From contig JAGVRI010000010.1 of assembly GCA_018606645.1 (NCBI GenBank), positions 62,001-126,000 of the forward strand: a stretch of DNA of 64,000 bases. Direction: 5' to 3'. The DNA is from Chloroflexota bacterium. Lineage in GTDB: Bacteria; Chloroflexota; Anaerolineae; JAAYZQ01. Each line of letters begins with the position of its first letter. Position 1 is the first letter of the stretch. Shown in pieces: positions 55,956 to 64,000 of the stretch. Made by a program: the position numbers and the translations under genes. A model generated the notes under the pieces. It searched no databases, was not told where the DNA came from, and saw only the letters and a program-made list of their open reading frames with translations.

Positions 55956-57080
55956 ATGCAACGGCGAAATGTGGGGCGACGGAAGTTCAAACACGTACGA
56001 TTCCCATGGCTGGCTTTGCTGGCGCTGCTGGCCGGCACGCCATTCCGTCCGGTGGTGTCCTTGGGACCTCCCCAGACGGTGGAAAGCATCAACCCTAAAA
56101 TGGGCATCCATACCCGCCTGACCGACGAGGTAGAGCCGTGGAAGATCAAGCGTACCCTGGAGATGGTGCGCGAAATGGGAGCTTCGTGGATCGTCGAGTA
56201 TTTCCCCTGGGCCTATTATGAGCCATCGCCGGGTCACTTCGACTGGAGCCACGCCGATCTGGTGGTGGACCATGCCCGCCGCCAGGGATTGACGGTGATT
56301 GCCCGGTTGGGATATGTCCCAGAGTGGGCCCGCCCCGACCCAGAAGAACAGGTGACGACCTTCACCTATCTGGACGAAGCCCATTATGAGACCTTTGCCC
56401 GCTACGTCCAGGCGTTCGTCGCCCATTTCCGTGGACGCGTGGGGCACATTGTCATCTGGAACGAGCCGAACCTCAGCCTGGAATGGGGCTACCGTCCCGT
56501 CGATCCAGAGGGCTATACAGCTCTGCTGCGGGCCGTGTACGCCCGGGCCAAGGCCGCCAACCCGGATGTTGTGGTCTTGGGCGGAGCCCTGGCTCCCACG
56601 CTGGCCCCGGTGGACGATCCGGAGGGGATGAACGACCTGGACTACTTACGACGGATGCTGGCGGCCGGAGTCGGCGAGGTGATGGACGGATTAGCCGTCC
56701 ATGCCTATGGCTGGCAGTTTCCCCCCGACGCCCCAGCCGACCCGAACACGGTGAATTTCGCCCGCACGGAACTCCTCCATCAGTTGCTGGTGGAGGCAGG
56801 GTATCCCAACCTGCCGATCTATGTGACGGAAGGGGGCTGGAACGACCATCCCCGTTGGACAAAGGCTGTCCGGCCGGCGCAACGAGCCGCCTTTTCCATC
56901 CGCGCCTATCAAAAGGCGCTGGAGGAATGGCCCTGGTGCCCGGCGGTCGTCCTGTGGGCCTTCCGCTACCCTCGTCCGGCCAACACTTACCAGGACTATT
57001 TTACGTTTGTCACCGCCGACTTTACCCCTAAACCGATCTACTTGGCCGTGCAACGCTACGCCAGAGGGCAGGAGCCATGA
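55956..57080 (+). CDS. Secreted glycoside hydrolase, TIM-barrel (clan GH-A, GH39/GH5-like)
   Basis: IVIWNEPNLSLEWG (acid/base NEP motif), PIYVTEGGWNDHP (nucleophile Glu), signal-peptide-like N-terminus. Confidence 0.85.
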   Translation: MQRRNVGRRKFKHVRFPWLALLALLAGTPFRPVVSLGPPQTVESINPKMGIHTRLTDEVEPWKIKRTLEMVREMGASWIVEYFPWAYYEPSPGHFDWSHADLVVDHARRQGLTVIARLGYVPEWARPDPEEQVTTFTYLDEAHYETFARYVQAFVAHFRGRVGHIVIWNEPNLSLEWGYRPVDPEGYTALLRAVYARAKAANPDVVVLGGALAPTLAPVDDPEGMNDLDYLRRMLAAGVGEVMDGLAVHAYGWQFPPDAPADPNTVNFARTELLHQLLVEAGYPNLPIYVTEGGWNDHPRWTKAVRPAQRAAFSIRAYQKALEEWPWCPAVVLWAFRYPRPANTYQDYFTFVTADFTPKPIYLAVQRYARGQEP

Positions 57081-57931
57081 GAGGCTGGAAGGGAGGACCG
57101 TCCGGCCTCACGTCATGGAGGGGGTTGAGACGTCTCTCCCGAATCGGGTTGGTGGCGGGAGGGGTAGCCCTGGCTGCTCTGCTGGGGATCGGGGCCTGGC
57201 TGTGGTCGCGCCAGTTATCGGGAATGCCCGATCCGACGTGGGAACGGATCGTGAGGACCGGCATGTTGCCGGTGTGCACCGATCCCAGTTGGCCCCCTTT
57301 CGAATATGTGAACGAGGATACCGGCCAGATCGAGGGGTACGATATCGAGCTGGCCCGCTTGATAGCCGGACGGATCGCACCGGCCATCAGCGTCCAGATC
57401 GTGCCGGTGGGATTCGATGGTCTGTATGACGCCCTGGCAACCGGCCGGTGCGATATGGTCCTGTCTGCGTTGCCGTACGATCCGACGCGCACCAAAGATG
57501 TGGCCTTTTCGATCGCCTATTTCAATGCCGGACTCGTGCTGGCCGTGAATGAAGATCAAGCCTCCATCCAGAAGCTAGCCGATCTAAAGGACCGGGTGGT
57601 GGGCGTCGAATGGGGCTTTGTGCCAGAGGGCGACGGCCGTCAGCGGGCTTTTCTTCGGAGCCTGACGGTACGTCGCTATGACACGACCGAAGATGCTCTG
57701 CGCGCCCTCCAGGCCGGGGAAGTGGAGGCGGTGCTGGTCGATCGCATCGCCGCACTGACCTATCAGCGCGACCATGCGGGGGTGCGCCTCGTGGGTGAGC
57801 CCATCCACGATCTCAATTATGTCATCGCCGTGCGCCGCGATAGTTTCCGCCTGCTGCAGGCGATCGATCATGCCTTGCTGACCATGCGGGAGGATGGCAC
57901 GCTCAAGGCACTGGAGGAAAAGTGGTTCTGA
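57077..57931 (+). CDS. Amino-acid-type ABC transporter substrate-binding protein (SBP family 3)
   Basis: LPVCTDPSWPPFEYVNEDTGQIEGYDIELARLIAGRI; LSALPYDPTRTKDVAFS. Confidence 0.9.
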   Translation: MRGWKGGPSGLTSWRGLRRLSRIGLVAGGVALAALLGIGAWLWSRQLSGMPDPTWERIVRTGMLPVCTDPSWPPFEYVNEDTGQIEGYDIELARLIAGRIAPAISVQIVPVGFDGLYDALATGRCDMVLSALPYDPTRTKDVAFSIAYFNAGLVLAVNEDQASIQKLADLKDRVVGVEWGFVPEGDGRQRAFLRSLTVRRYDTTEDALRALQAGEVEAVLVDRIAALTYQRDHAGVRLVGEPIHDLNYVIAVRRDSFRLLQAIDHALLTMREDGTLKALEEKWF

Positions 57932-58821
57932 GCGTAGGCGCGGGCAAATTCCAAAAAGTGAGAGACGAGGGGGTCGCCGGCTCGCGAGGAAAGATAGGCC
58001 AGATACAGATGGCGGGAAAGGTCCACCCCGATCAACCGTGCACAGGCGAGCCGGCCAGCCGCCTGCGCCTGGGCACAGGCCCGCGCCGAGACAAAGCCCA
58101 GGCCCAATCCCTGCTCGACCGCTCGCAGCACGGCCTGGGTGCTGCCCATGGTCAAGACGACATCCTCTTCCGACAGGCTCATCCCGACTCCTTCCAGCGC
58201 CTTGTCCACACTCTGTTGCGTCCCTGAGCCCTTTTCACGCAGGATCAGAGGCTGGCCCTGAAGCTCCTCCACTCGCACTTCTGGCCGCTCAGCAAACGGA
58301 TGGTCCAACGGCACGGCTAGTACGATCTCGTCGCTGGCCAAAGGTTCCAACCGCAGGCCAGGTCGCTGGATCGCCGAACCGATCACCCCCACGTCTATTT
58401 CTTCGGCCAGCACTTGGTCTACCACCTCGGCGGTGTCCGTCACGGTCATCTGGACATGAACCTGCGGATACTCTCGCCGAAATGCCCCCAGGATACCGGG
58501 CAGCACATATTCGCCGGGGATGGTGCTGGCGGCCAAGGTCAGGACGCCTGGCCCGACCGCTTTGAGTTCGGCCAATTCTCGCTCAAGAATCTCAAGACGG
58601 GCCAGAGTTTCACGGGCAAAGGCCAGAACCCGCCCTCCTGCTGGCGTGAGGGCGATCTGGCGTCTGGGGCCCCGTACCAGCAGGCTCAGCCCCAATTCCA
58701 ATTCCAGTCGTTGGAGTTGTTTGGTGACGGCCGGCTGGCTGACGCGCATCGCCCGCGCCGCCGAGGAGAGGCTACCGTGCTCCGCAATCGCCACCAACGT
58801 ACGGAGGTAATCCAGGTTCAT
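57868..58821 (-). CDS. LysR family transcriptional regulator
   Basis: MNLDYLRTLVAIAEHGSLSSAARAMRVSQPAVTKQLQRLELELGLSLLVRGPRRQIALTPAG; start reassigned to 58821. Confidence 0.95.
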   Translation of the reverse strand: MNLDYLRTLVAIAEHGSLSSAARAMRVSQPAVTKQLQRLELELGLSLLVRGPRRQIALTPAGGRVLAFARETLARLEILERELAELKAVGPGVLTLAASTIPGEYVLPGILGAFRREYPQVHVQMTVTDTAEVVDQVLAEEIDVGVIGSAIQRPGLRLEPLASDEIVLAVPLDHPFAERPEVRVEELQGQPLILREKGSGTQQSVDKALEGVGMSLSEEDVVLTMGSTQAVLRAVEQGLGLGFVSARACAQAQAAGRLACARLIGVDLSRHLYLAYLSSRAGDPLVSHFLEFARAYAQNHFSSSALSVPSSRMVSKA

Positions 58822-58920
58822 GGGTATCAGACCTCCCGCCGAAATGGATTCCGCTGTCTTGTGGATTCCATAACGTCCGATTATGATTATACTGCATTTC
58901 TGAACGAACCGCAATTGGTC

Positions 58921-59080
58921 TGCGCCAACCCGAAGGGCCAAGTCCAGCGCCCAGCAGGAGTGGAGGCTTCAGCCGGAACGGAATCATCTGGAATCCAGCG
59001 AAAGCTTCCACTCCTGGGCCGATCCGCAAAGCCGCAGCGGAGGTGTGAACCTACGTTGCAACCGGTACCCAACCCGGCGC
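58921..59080 (+). repeat. Dispersed intergenic repeat family 2, copy C
   Basis: GGAGTGGAGGCTTCAGCCGGAACGGAATCATCTGGAATCCAGCGAAAGCTTCCACTCCTGG; 15-bp internal stem 58955-58969 / 59002-59016 with one G.U. Confidence 0.85.
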
Positions 59081-59242
59081 GGAACGGCCAATTTGCGCTC
59101 CCGGCAGTCTTGAGGTAAACTGCTATGTCATGCAGCCGAAGCAAAGGACGATATGCCAGGTTCCTGGGCCAGGAATCAGGCTCGCCCAACGTTTGGCTCC
59201 CGATGGGGCGCGGATGGTTGGTCAACCAGGAGGGAAAGGGAG

Positions 59243-60241
59243 ATGAAGATCGTGGTGGATGCGATGGGGGGCGACCGGGCCCCGGCTGTGGTCGTAGACG
59301 GGGCAGTGCAGGCCGCCCGTGACTTGGGTCTGGAGATTGTCCTGGTCGGGCAGCGGGATGCCGTGCAGGCCGAACTGGATCGGCACGACACCGCCGGCTT
59401 GCCGCTGACTCTGGTCCACGCCAGCGAGGTGATCGAGATGCACGAGCATCCGGCAGCGGCGGTCAAGGCCAAAAAAGACTCCTCGATGGTGGTGGGCATG
59501 GACCTGATCAAACAGCATGAAGCCGATGCCTTTTTCACCGCCGGCAATTCGGGAGGCGCCCTGGCAGCCGCCCTGTTCCGTCTGGGCCGCATCCGGGGCA
59601 TTCAGCGGCCGGCGCTGTCCACCGTTTTCCCCAGCCAGACCCCTCACGGTCATTGCTTTCTCCTGGACATCGGCGCCAACACCGACTGTAAACCCGAGTA
59701 TCTGCTCCAGTTTGCCCTGATGGGGTCGGTATATACCGAGCGGGTGTTGGGCGTCCCCAATCCGCGGGTCGCTATCCTCTCGAACGGGGAAGAGGAGGGG
59801 AAGGGGAATCAACTGGTGCAGGACACGGTGCCGCTGCTGAAAGCAAGCACCCTGAACTTTGTCGGAAACGCTGAAGGGAAAGACATCCCCTGGGGCCTGG
59901 CCGATGTGATTGTGACCGATGGCTTTACCGGCAATGTGGTGATCAAGCTGGCCGAGGGAGTTTCCAAGTTCCTGATCGATGTACTCAAGCAAGAGATCAC
60001 CAGCCGGACCCTGTCCAAGGTCGGGGCACTGCTGGCCAGGCCCGCGTTTGATGAGATCAAACGCCGTCTGGATTATCGAGAGTACGGCGGCGCGCCGCTG
60101 CTGGGGGTGGATGGGGTCGTCATTGTCGGGCATGGCCGCTCGGATGCCCTGGCTATCCGCAACGGCATTCGCGTGGCCGCCAAGACGGCAGAGAACCAGG
60201 TGCTGGAAGCCATCAAGTCCGGCCTGGCCGACTATATATAG
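59243..60241 (+). CDS. plsX: Phosphate acyltransferase PlsX
   Basis: MKIVVDAMGGDRAPAVVVDGA; FTAGNSGGALAAALFRLGRI; GFTGNVVIKLAEG. Confidence 0.96.
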   Translation: MKIVVDAMGGDRAPAVVVDGAVQAARDLGLEIVLVGQRDAVQAELDRHDTAGLPLTLVHASEVIEMHEHPAAAVKAKKDSSMVVGMDLIKQHEADAFFTAGNSGGALAAALFRLGRIRGIQRPALSTVFPSQTPHGHCFLLDIGANTDCKPEYLLQFALMGSVYTERVLGVPNPRVAILSNGEEEGKGNQLVQDTVPLLKASTLNFVGNAEGKDIPWGLADVIVTDGFTGNVVIKLAEGVSKFLIDVLKQEITSRTLSKVGALLARPAFDEIKRRLDYREYGGAPLLGVDGVVIVGHGRSDALAIRNGIRVAAKTAENQVLEAIKSGLADYI

Positions 60242-60256
60242 GATCAGGAAGAGGTC

Positions 60257-61513
60257 ATGCGCGCGAGAGAGATCGAAACACGGGTGGTCATCACCGGAAT
60301 GGGAGCCCTGACCCCCCTGGGTCTTTCTGTCGAGGAGACCTGGACCGGGCTGGTGGAGGGCCGATCCGGGATCACCCCCATTACCCAGTTCGACGCCAGC
60401 CACCTGCCCATCCGCATCGCCGGAGAGGTCAAGGGCTTTGACCCGGTCGCGTACATGGACATGAAAGAGGCGCGGCGCATGGCCCGCTGTTCCCAACTGG
60501 CCGTGGCGGCAGCCGTCCAGGCCATGGCCGACGCCGGCCTGGGCGACCGGGTTCCCGATTCGGAGCGAGCTGGAGTGGTGATCGGCACCGGAGTGGGCGG
60601 TCTGGAGGCCGCCCTCGAGGCATGGGATACCTACCGGAAGCAGGGGCTGCGGCGGGTCAATCCCTTCTCGGTGATGGCGTCCTTGTGTAATATGCCGGCG
60701 CACTATGTCAGCCTGCGCTTTCAGTGCCAGGGGTACAATTCCACGGTGGTCACCGCCTGCGCCGCCGGCACTCAGGCCATCGGCGAAGCGACCGAGGCAA
60801 TCCGACGAGGCGACGCCGACCTGATGCTGGCCGGAGGGGTCGAAGGGCTGATCCACGAGGTCATGATCGGAGGCTTTACGGTGATGCGCGTGCTGGCCTC
60901 CGACAACGACCATCCGCAGCAGGCATGCAAACCGTTTGATGCCCGCCGCGATGGCTTTGTCGCCGCCGAGGGTGCCGCGATCCTGGTCCTGGAGCGTCTG
61001 GACAAGGCGCTGGACCGGGGTGCGCGGATCTATGCCGAGGTGCTGGGTCACGCCGCCAACACCGATGCCTTCCACGCAGCCATCCCCGATCCAGAAGGAG
61101 CCGGCGCCATCCGGGTCATGCGTTGGGCGTTGCAGGATGCCGGCGTGGCCCCGACCGAGATCGATTACATCAACGCGCACGGTCCGGGGACGCAAGTGGG
61201 TGATCGGGTCGAAACCAAGGCCATCAAAGCCCTGTTCGGTGAATATGCCTATCGCCTGCCGATCAGCTCGACCAAGTCGATGGTCGGTCACGCTCTGGGC
61301 GGCGGGGGCGCCATTGAGGCAGTGGCTTGCGTCAAGACCATTACCGACGGCGTGATCCATCCCACCATTAACTACGAGGTGCCCGATCCTGACTGCGACC
61401 TGGACTATGTGCCGAATCAGGCCCGCAGGAGCGATGTGCGAGTGACCCTGTCCAACTCGTTCGGATTGGGGGGGCAAAACGCCTGCCTGGTGCTGGGGCG
61501 GTTTGAGGAGTAG
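60257..61513 (+). CDS. fabF: 3-oxoacyl-[ACP] synthase II
   Basis: VVITGMGALTPLG; VVTACAAGTQAIGEA active-site Cys; INAHGPGTQVGD; STKSMVGHALGGGGAIEA. Confidence 0.96.
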   Translation: MRAREIETRVVITGMGALTPLGLSVEETWTGLVEGRSGITPITQFDASHLPIRIAGEVKGFDPVAYMDMKEARRMARCSQLAVAAAVQAMADAGLGDRVPDSERAGVVIGTGVGGLEAALEAWDTYRKQGLRRVNPFSVMASLCNMPAHYVSLRFQCQGYNSTVVTACAAGTQAIGEATEAIRRGDADLMLAGGVEGLIHEVMIGGFTVMRVLASDNDHPQQACKPFDARRDGFVAAEGAAILVLERLDKALDRGARIYAEVLGHAANTDAFHAAIPDPEGAGAIRVMRWALQDAGVAPTEIDYINAHGPGTQVGDRVETKAIKALFGEYAYRLPISSTKSMVGHALGGGGAIEAVACVKTITDGVIHPTINYEVPDPDCDLDYVPNQARRSDVRVTLSNSFGLGGQNACLVLGRFEE

Positions 61514-61524
61514 CGAGGTACGGA

Positions 61525-62232
61525 ATGCAGAACCTGGTGAACACGGACAAGGTTGCCAGCGGAGCGCGCCTGGGCAAGATCGGTACCTTTGCCGGGTTAG
61601 GGTTCCTGGTGGCAGGACTGGTTATCTCTCTCGCCTTGAAAGAGTCGCCTCTGTTGTGGCTGTCATTTGTCTGCCTGCTAGCCGGGATCCTGGTCTCAAG
61701 CATCGGCACGGCGAATCTGAACCGCTGGGTGCGACAACCCCGTGCTGACCAGGCCCTGGCGCAGGGGCTAAAGGGCTTTGACGACCGCTACCGGCTCTAC
61801 AACTATCTGCTTCCCGCGCCCCACGTCCTGTTGAGTCCGGTCGGTCTGTACGTTCTGACGGCATTGGGGACGGAGGGAGTGATCCGGTACGACGGGACGC
61901 GGTTCCGCCGTGACTTTAGCCTGGGGCGCCTGTTTCGGTTCATGACCGATGAGCAACTGGGACGCCCCTTTGCCGAGGCCGATGTTCAAGTCCAGGCCCT
62001 GCAAAAGTTCCTGGACACCCATGACCTGGGTCAGGACGTTCAAATACAGAACATCCTGGTCTTTTACCACCCAGGCGCCCAGCTCATCGTCTCGGATCCA
62101 CCACGGCCGATTGTGGACCCCAAAGGACTCAAGAAGGCCATTCGCCGGCAACCGGGAGACAAGCTCTCCGCCAGCGTCTATCAGAGACTCCAGGAGCTGT
62201 TTGACGGAGCGGCGGGCCAGTTCGCCACGTGA
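61525..62232 (+). CDS. Membrane protein of unknown function (two N-terminal TM helices)
   Basis: ORF with hydrophobic IGTFAGLGFLVAGLVISLAL and LLWLSFVCLLAGILVSSIG; no family recognised. Confidence 0.7.
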   Translation: MQNLVNTDKVASGARLGKIGTFAGLGFLVAGLVISLALKESPLLWLSFVCLLAGILVSSIGTANLNRWVRQPRADQALAQGLKGFDDRYRLYNYLLPAPHVLLSPVGLYVLTALGTEGVIRYDGTRFRRDFSLGRLFRFMTDEQLGRPFAEADVQVQALQKFLDTHDLGQDVQIQNILVFYHPGAQLIVSDPPRPIVDPKGLKKAIRRQPGDKLSASVYQRLQELFDGAAGQFAT

Positions 62233-62253
62233 GCGTGTGCCCCGCCCCGGCAG

Positions 62254-62400
62254 GGCGGTTGCCAAGTCCGGCACCCAGCGGGAGGGGAGGCTTCAGCCGG
62301 AGCGGAACCACGCAGACCCCAGCTCAAGCTTCCACTCCTGGCTGTTCCGTCAAGCCGCAACAGCTTGTCAACCTACGGTGCAACCGCCGTACCCGGCCCG
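62254..62400 (+). repeat. Dispersed intergenic repeat family 2, copy D
   Basis: GGCGGTTGC (62254-62262) ... GAGGCTTCAGCCGGAGCGGAACCACGCAGACCCCAGCTCAAGCTTCCACTCCTGGCTGTTCCGTCAAGCCGCAACAGCTTGTCAACC ... GCAACCGCC (62380-62388). Confidence 0.85.
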
Positions 62401-62401
62401 G

Positions 62402-63787
62402 CTAGTGCCCGGGAAGCATCTTTCCGGGGTTCAGGATGTTCTTGGGATCCAGCGCGCGCTTGATCTGGCGCTGGATCTGAACGGAGTTGGTCCCCAGCGC
62501 CAGTTCCATAAAGTCCCGCTTCAGGGTCCCGATCCCGTGTTCACCGGAGAGCGTCCCGCCCATTTCCACGGCGGCGGCAAAGGTATCCCGCACTGCCTGT
62601 TCCACCCGCGACCATTGCGCCGCGTCCCGCCGGTCAAACAGAATCGTGGGATGCAGGTTCCCATCGCCGGCATGGCCAAAGACGACCATCGGGAGATCGT
62701 ACTGGCGGCCGATCTCCTTGACCCGTTGGACCATCCTGGGGATCTCGCTGCGCGGCACCGAGACATCCTCCAGGAGCTGGTTGGGCGCCCGGCGTGCCAG
62801 GGAGGGCAACAGGGACCGCCGTGCGCGCCACAATTCGGCTCGCTCCCGCTCATCACCGGCGATCCGCACCTCGGAGGCGCCCGATTGACGGCAGACGTCC
62901 GCAATCGTGTCCATCTCGCGGAGCACCGAGGCCTCATCGTTGCCGTCCGCTTCGAGGAGAAGAAGCGCCTCCTTGTCCAGTGGCAACCCCAGGTGCATGG
63001 CTTCCTCAATACAGGCCACCGCCGTTTCGTCCATTAGTTCCAAGGTAGCGGGAATGACACCGGCCATCAACACCCGGTTGACCGCCCGGCTGGCGTCATC
63101 CAGACGGGGGAATACGGCCAGCGCCGTGCGCACATGTTGGGGTTTGGGGATGAGCCGGACCAGCACCTCGGTAATCACCCCCAGCGTGCCCTCGGAGCCG
63201 ATAAAGAGCTGGAGCAACTGATAACCGGTGACGTTCTTGATCGCTTTCCCCCCCATACGGAGCGCCCGGCCGTCCGCCAGGACGACCGTCAAACCCATCA
63301 CGTAATCGGCGGTCACCCCATATTTCAGGCAGCGGGGGCCGCCGGCGTTGCAGGCGACATTTCCTCCCAACGTGGAATGTTTGATGCTCCCTGGATCGGG
63401 GGGATAGAACAGCCCCACCGACTCTACCTCCTCGGCAAAGGCGGCGGTGATCACCCCTGCCTCGGCGCTGGCGGTCATGTTCTCCCGATCGATCTCCAGG
63501 ATCCGATTCATCCGCGTCAGGCTGAGGGCGATCCCTCCCCCAAATGGCACACTCCCGGCGGCCAATCCACTGCCCATCCCCTGGGGTACCACCGGGATCC
63601 CCTCTCGATAGGCGATCTGCAGGACCCGGCTGACCGCCTCGGTGGTCGTCGGCACCACCACCACATCCGGCAACTCCTCGGCAAAGGTGCCATCGAAGGA
63701 ATGACAGATCCGATCCTCCAGCGTGTCCAGCACATTCTCCGGACCGATGGCCTCTCGCAATTCGGCAATGAGAGAGGGGTTGAGCAT
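62402..63787 (-). CDS. FAD-binding oxidase (glycolate oxidase subunit GlcD-like)
   Basis: VVVPTTTEAVSRVLQIAYREGIPVVPQGMGSGLAAGSVPFGGGIALSLTRMNRI; VFGHAGDGNLHPTIL; GGTLSGEHGIGTLKRDFM. Confidence 0.95.
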   Translation of the reverse strand: MLNPSLIAELREAIGPENVLDTLEDRICHSFDGTFAEELPDVVVVPTTTEAVSRVLQIAYREGIPVVPQGMGSGLAAGSVPFGGGIALSLTRMNRILEIDRENMTASAEAGVITAAFAEEVESVGLFYPPDPGSIKHSTLGGNVACNAGGPRCLKYGVTADYVMGLTVVLADGRALRMGGKAIKNVTGYQLLQLFIGSEGTLGVITEVLVRLIPKPQHVRTALAVFPRLDDASRAVNRVLMAGVIPATLELMDETAVACIEEAMHLGLPLDKEALLLLEADGNDEASVLREMDTIADVCRQSGASEVRIAGDERERAELWRARRSLLPSLARRAPNQLLEDVSVPRSEIPRMVQRVKEIGRQYDLPMVVFGHAGDGNLHPTILFDRRDAAQWSRVEQAVRDTFAAAVEMGGTLSGEHGIGTLKRDFMELALGTNSVQIQRQIKRALDPKNILNPGKMLPGH

Positions 63788-63804
63788 CTAGGGTCCTCCC
63801 ATAT

Positions 63805-64000
63805 TCATAGCTTTTGCTCTACGGCCTTCCACACGAGTTCGGTGAGGTCCAGCACCCGCAGGCGGACCTTTTGCCGGCGGACGGCCTGAGCCAGGGTTCG
63901 CTCGCACTGCTGGCACGCCGAGACGATCGTCTGAGCGCCGGTTTCCACCGCCTGCGCCAGCCGTCGGCGTGAGGCGGCCAACACCAGTTCCGGATCGTAC
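63805..64000 (-). CDS. C-terminal fragment of an (Fe-S)-binding GlcF/CCG-domain protein (truncated by window edge)
   Basis: Minus translation ...VSACQQCERTLAQAVRRQKVRLRVLDLTELVWKAVEQKL*, directly upstream of the GlcD-like gene. Confidence 0.7.
   Translation of the reverse strand, partial: YDPELVLAASRRRLAQAVETGAQTIVSACQQCERTLAQAVRRQKVRLRVLDLTELVWKAVEQKL

Noticed and set aside
59222-61477. 751-aa minus-strand ORF opposite plsX and fabF
   Set aside because: Both sense genes are unmistakable; the antisense product is low-complexity with no domain.
1-64000. Prophage, IS element, CRISPR-Cas or toxin-antitoxin system
   Set aside because: No transposase, integrase, phage structural, Cas or recognisable TA genes were seen on either strand.

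Overview
This 64-kb window is GC-rich bacterial chromosome. The gene content looks Chloroflexota-like, but I have not established taxonomy. It is densely packed with protein-coding genes; I saw no rRNA, tRNA, CRISPR array or intact transposase. Main blocks: (1) 1-6.8 kb: a sugar-uptake operon (GH114-like hydrolase fragment, two MalF/G-type permeases, lipoprotein binding protein, AgaS/GlmS-like SIS protein, amidohydrolase) divergent from a DeoR-family regulator, with near-consensus divergent promoters and a 12-bp inverted operator candidate. (2) 7-18 kb: a nitrogen/glutamine-themed cluster: transglutaminase-like protein, split glutamate-synthase-like proteins (class II GATase + GXGXG; FMN barrel with a degenerate second barrel), GAF-GAF histidine kinase, ANTAR response regulator, glutamine-dependent NAD synthetase, UbiA prenyltransferase. 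The leader between the ANTAR gene and the FMN-barrel gene folds into a strong intrinsic terminator with mutually exclusive upstream hexaloop hairpins, a candidate ANTAR antitermination switch. (3) 20-35 kb: an amine/C1 region: MttB-family methyltransferase, corrinoid protein, branched-chain-type ABC transporter, 2-hydroxyacid dehydrogenase, polyamine-type ABC transporter, GntR/FCD regulator, and an orphan glycyl-radical-enzyme activase. A shared 19-bp palindrome TGGTCT-N7-AGACCA lies just downstream of the -10 boxes of mttB and gntR. (4) 35-53 kb: a chemosensory operon with no motility genes in view (CheA/W/B/R/Y, two CheC-like proteins, a soluble coiled-coil MCP, three kinases, and a PAS-HEAT-repeat protein). 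(5) 53-64 kb: lipid/envelope genes (GT2, PlsY, Rieske, PlsX, FabF), a LysR regulator overlapping a binding-protein gene tail-to-tail, and GlcD/GlcF-like genes. Two families of dispersed, structured intergenic repeats (3 and 4 copies) run through the window. Coordinates come from the supplied ORF track with start codons adjusted by eye; all functional calls come from motif recognition, not database searches.
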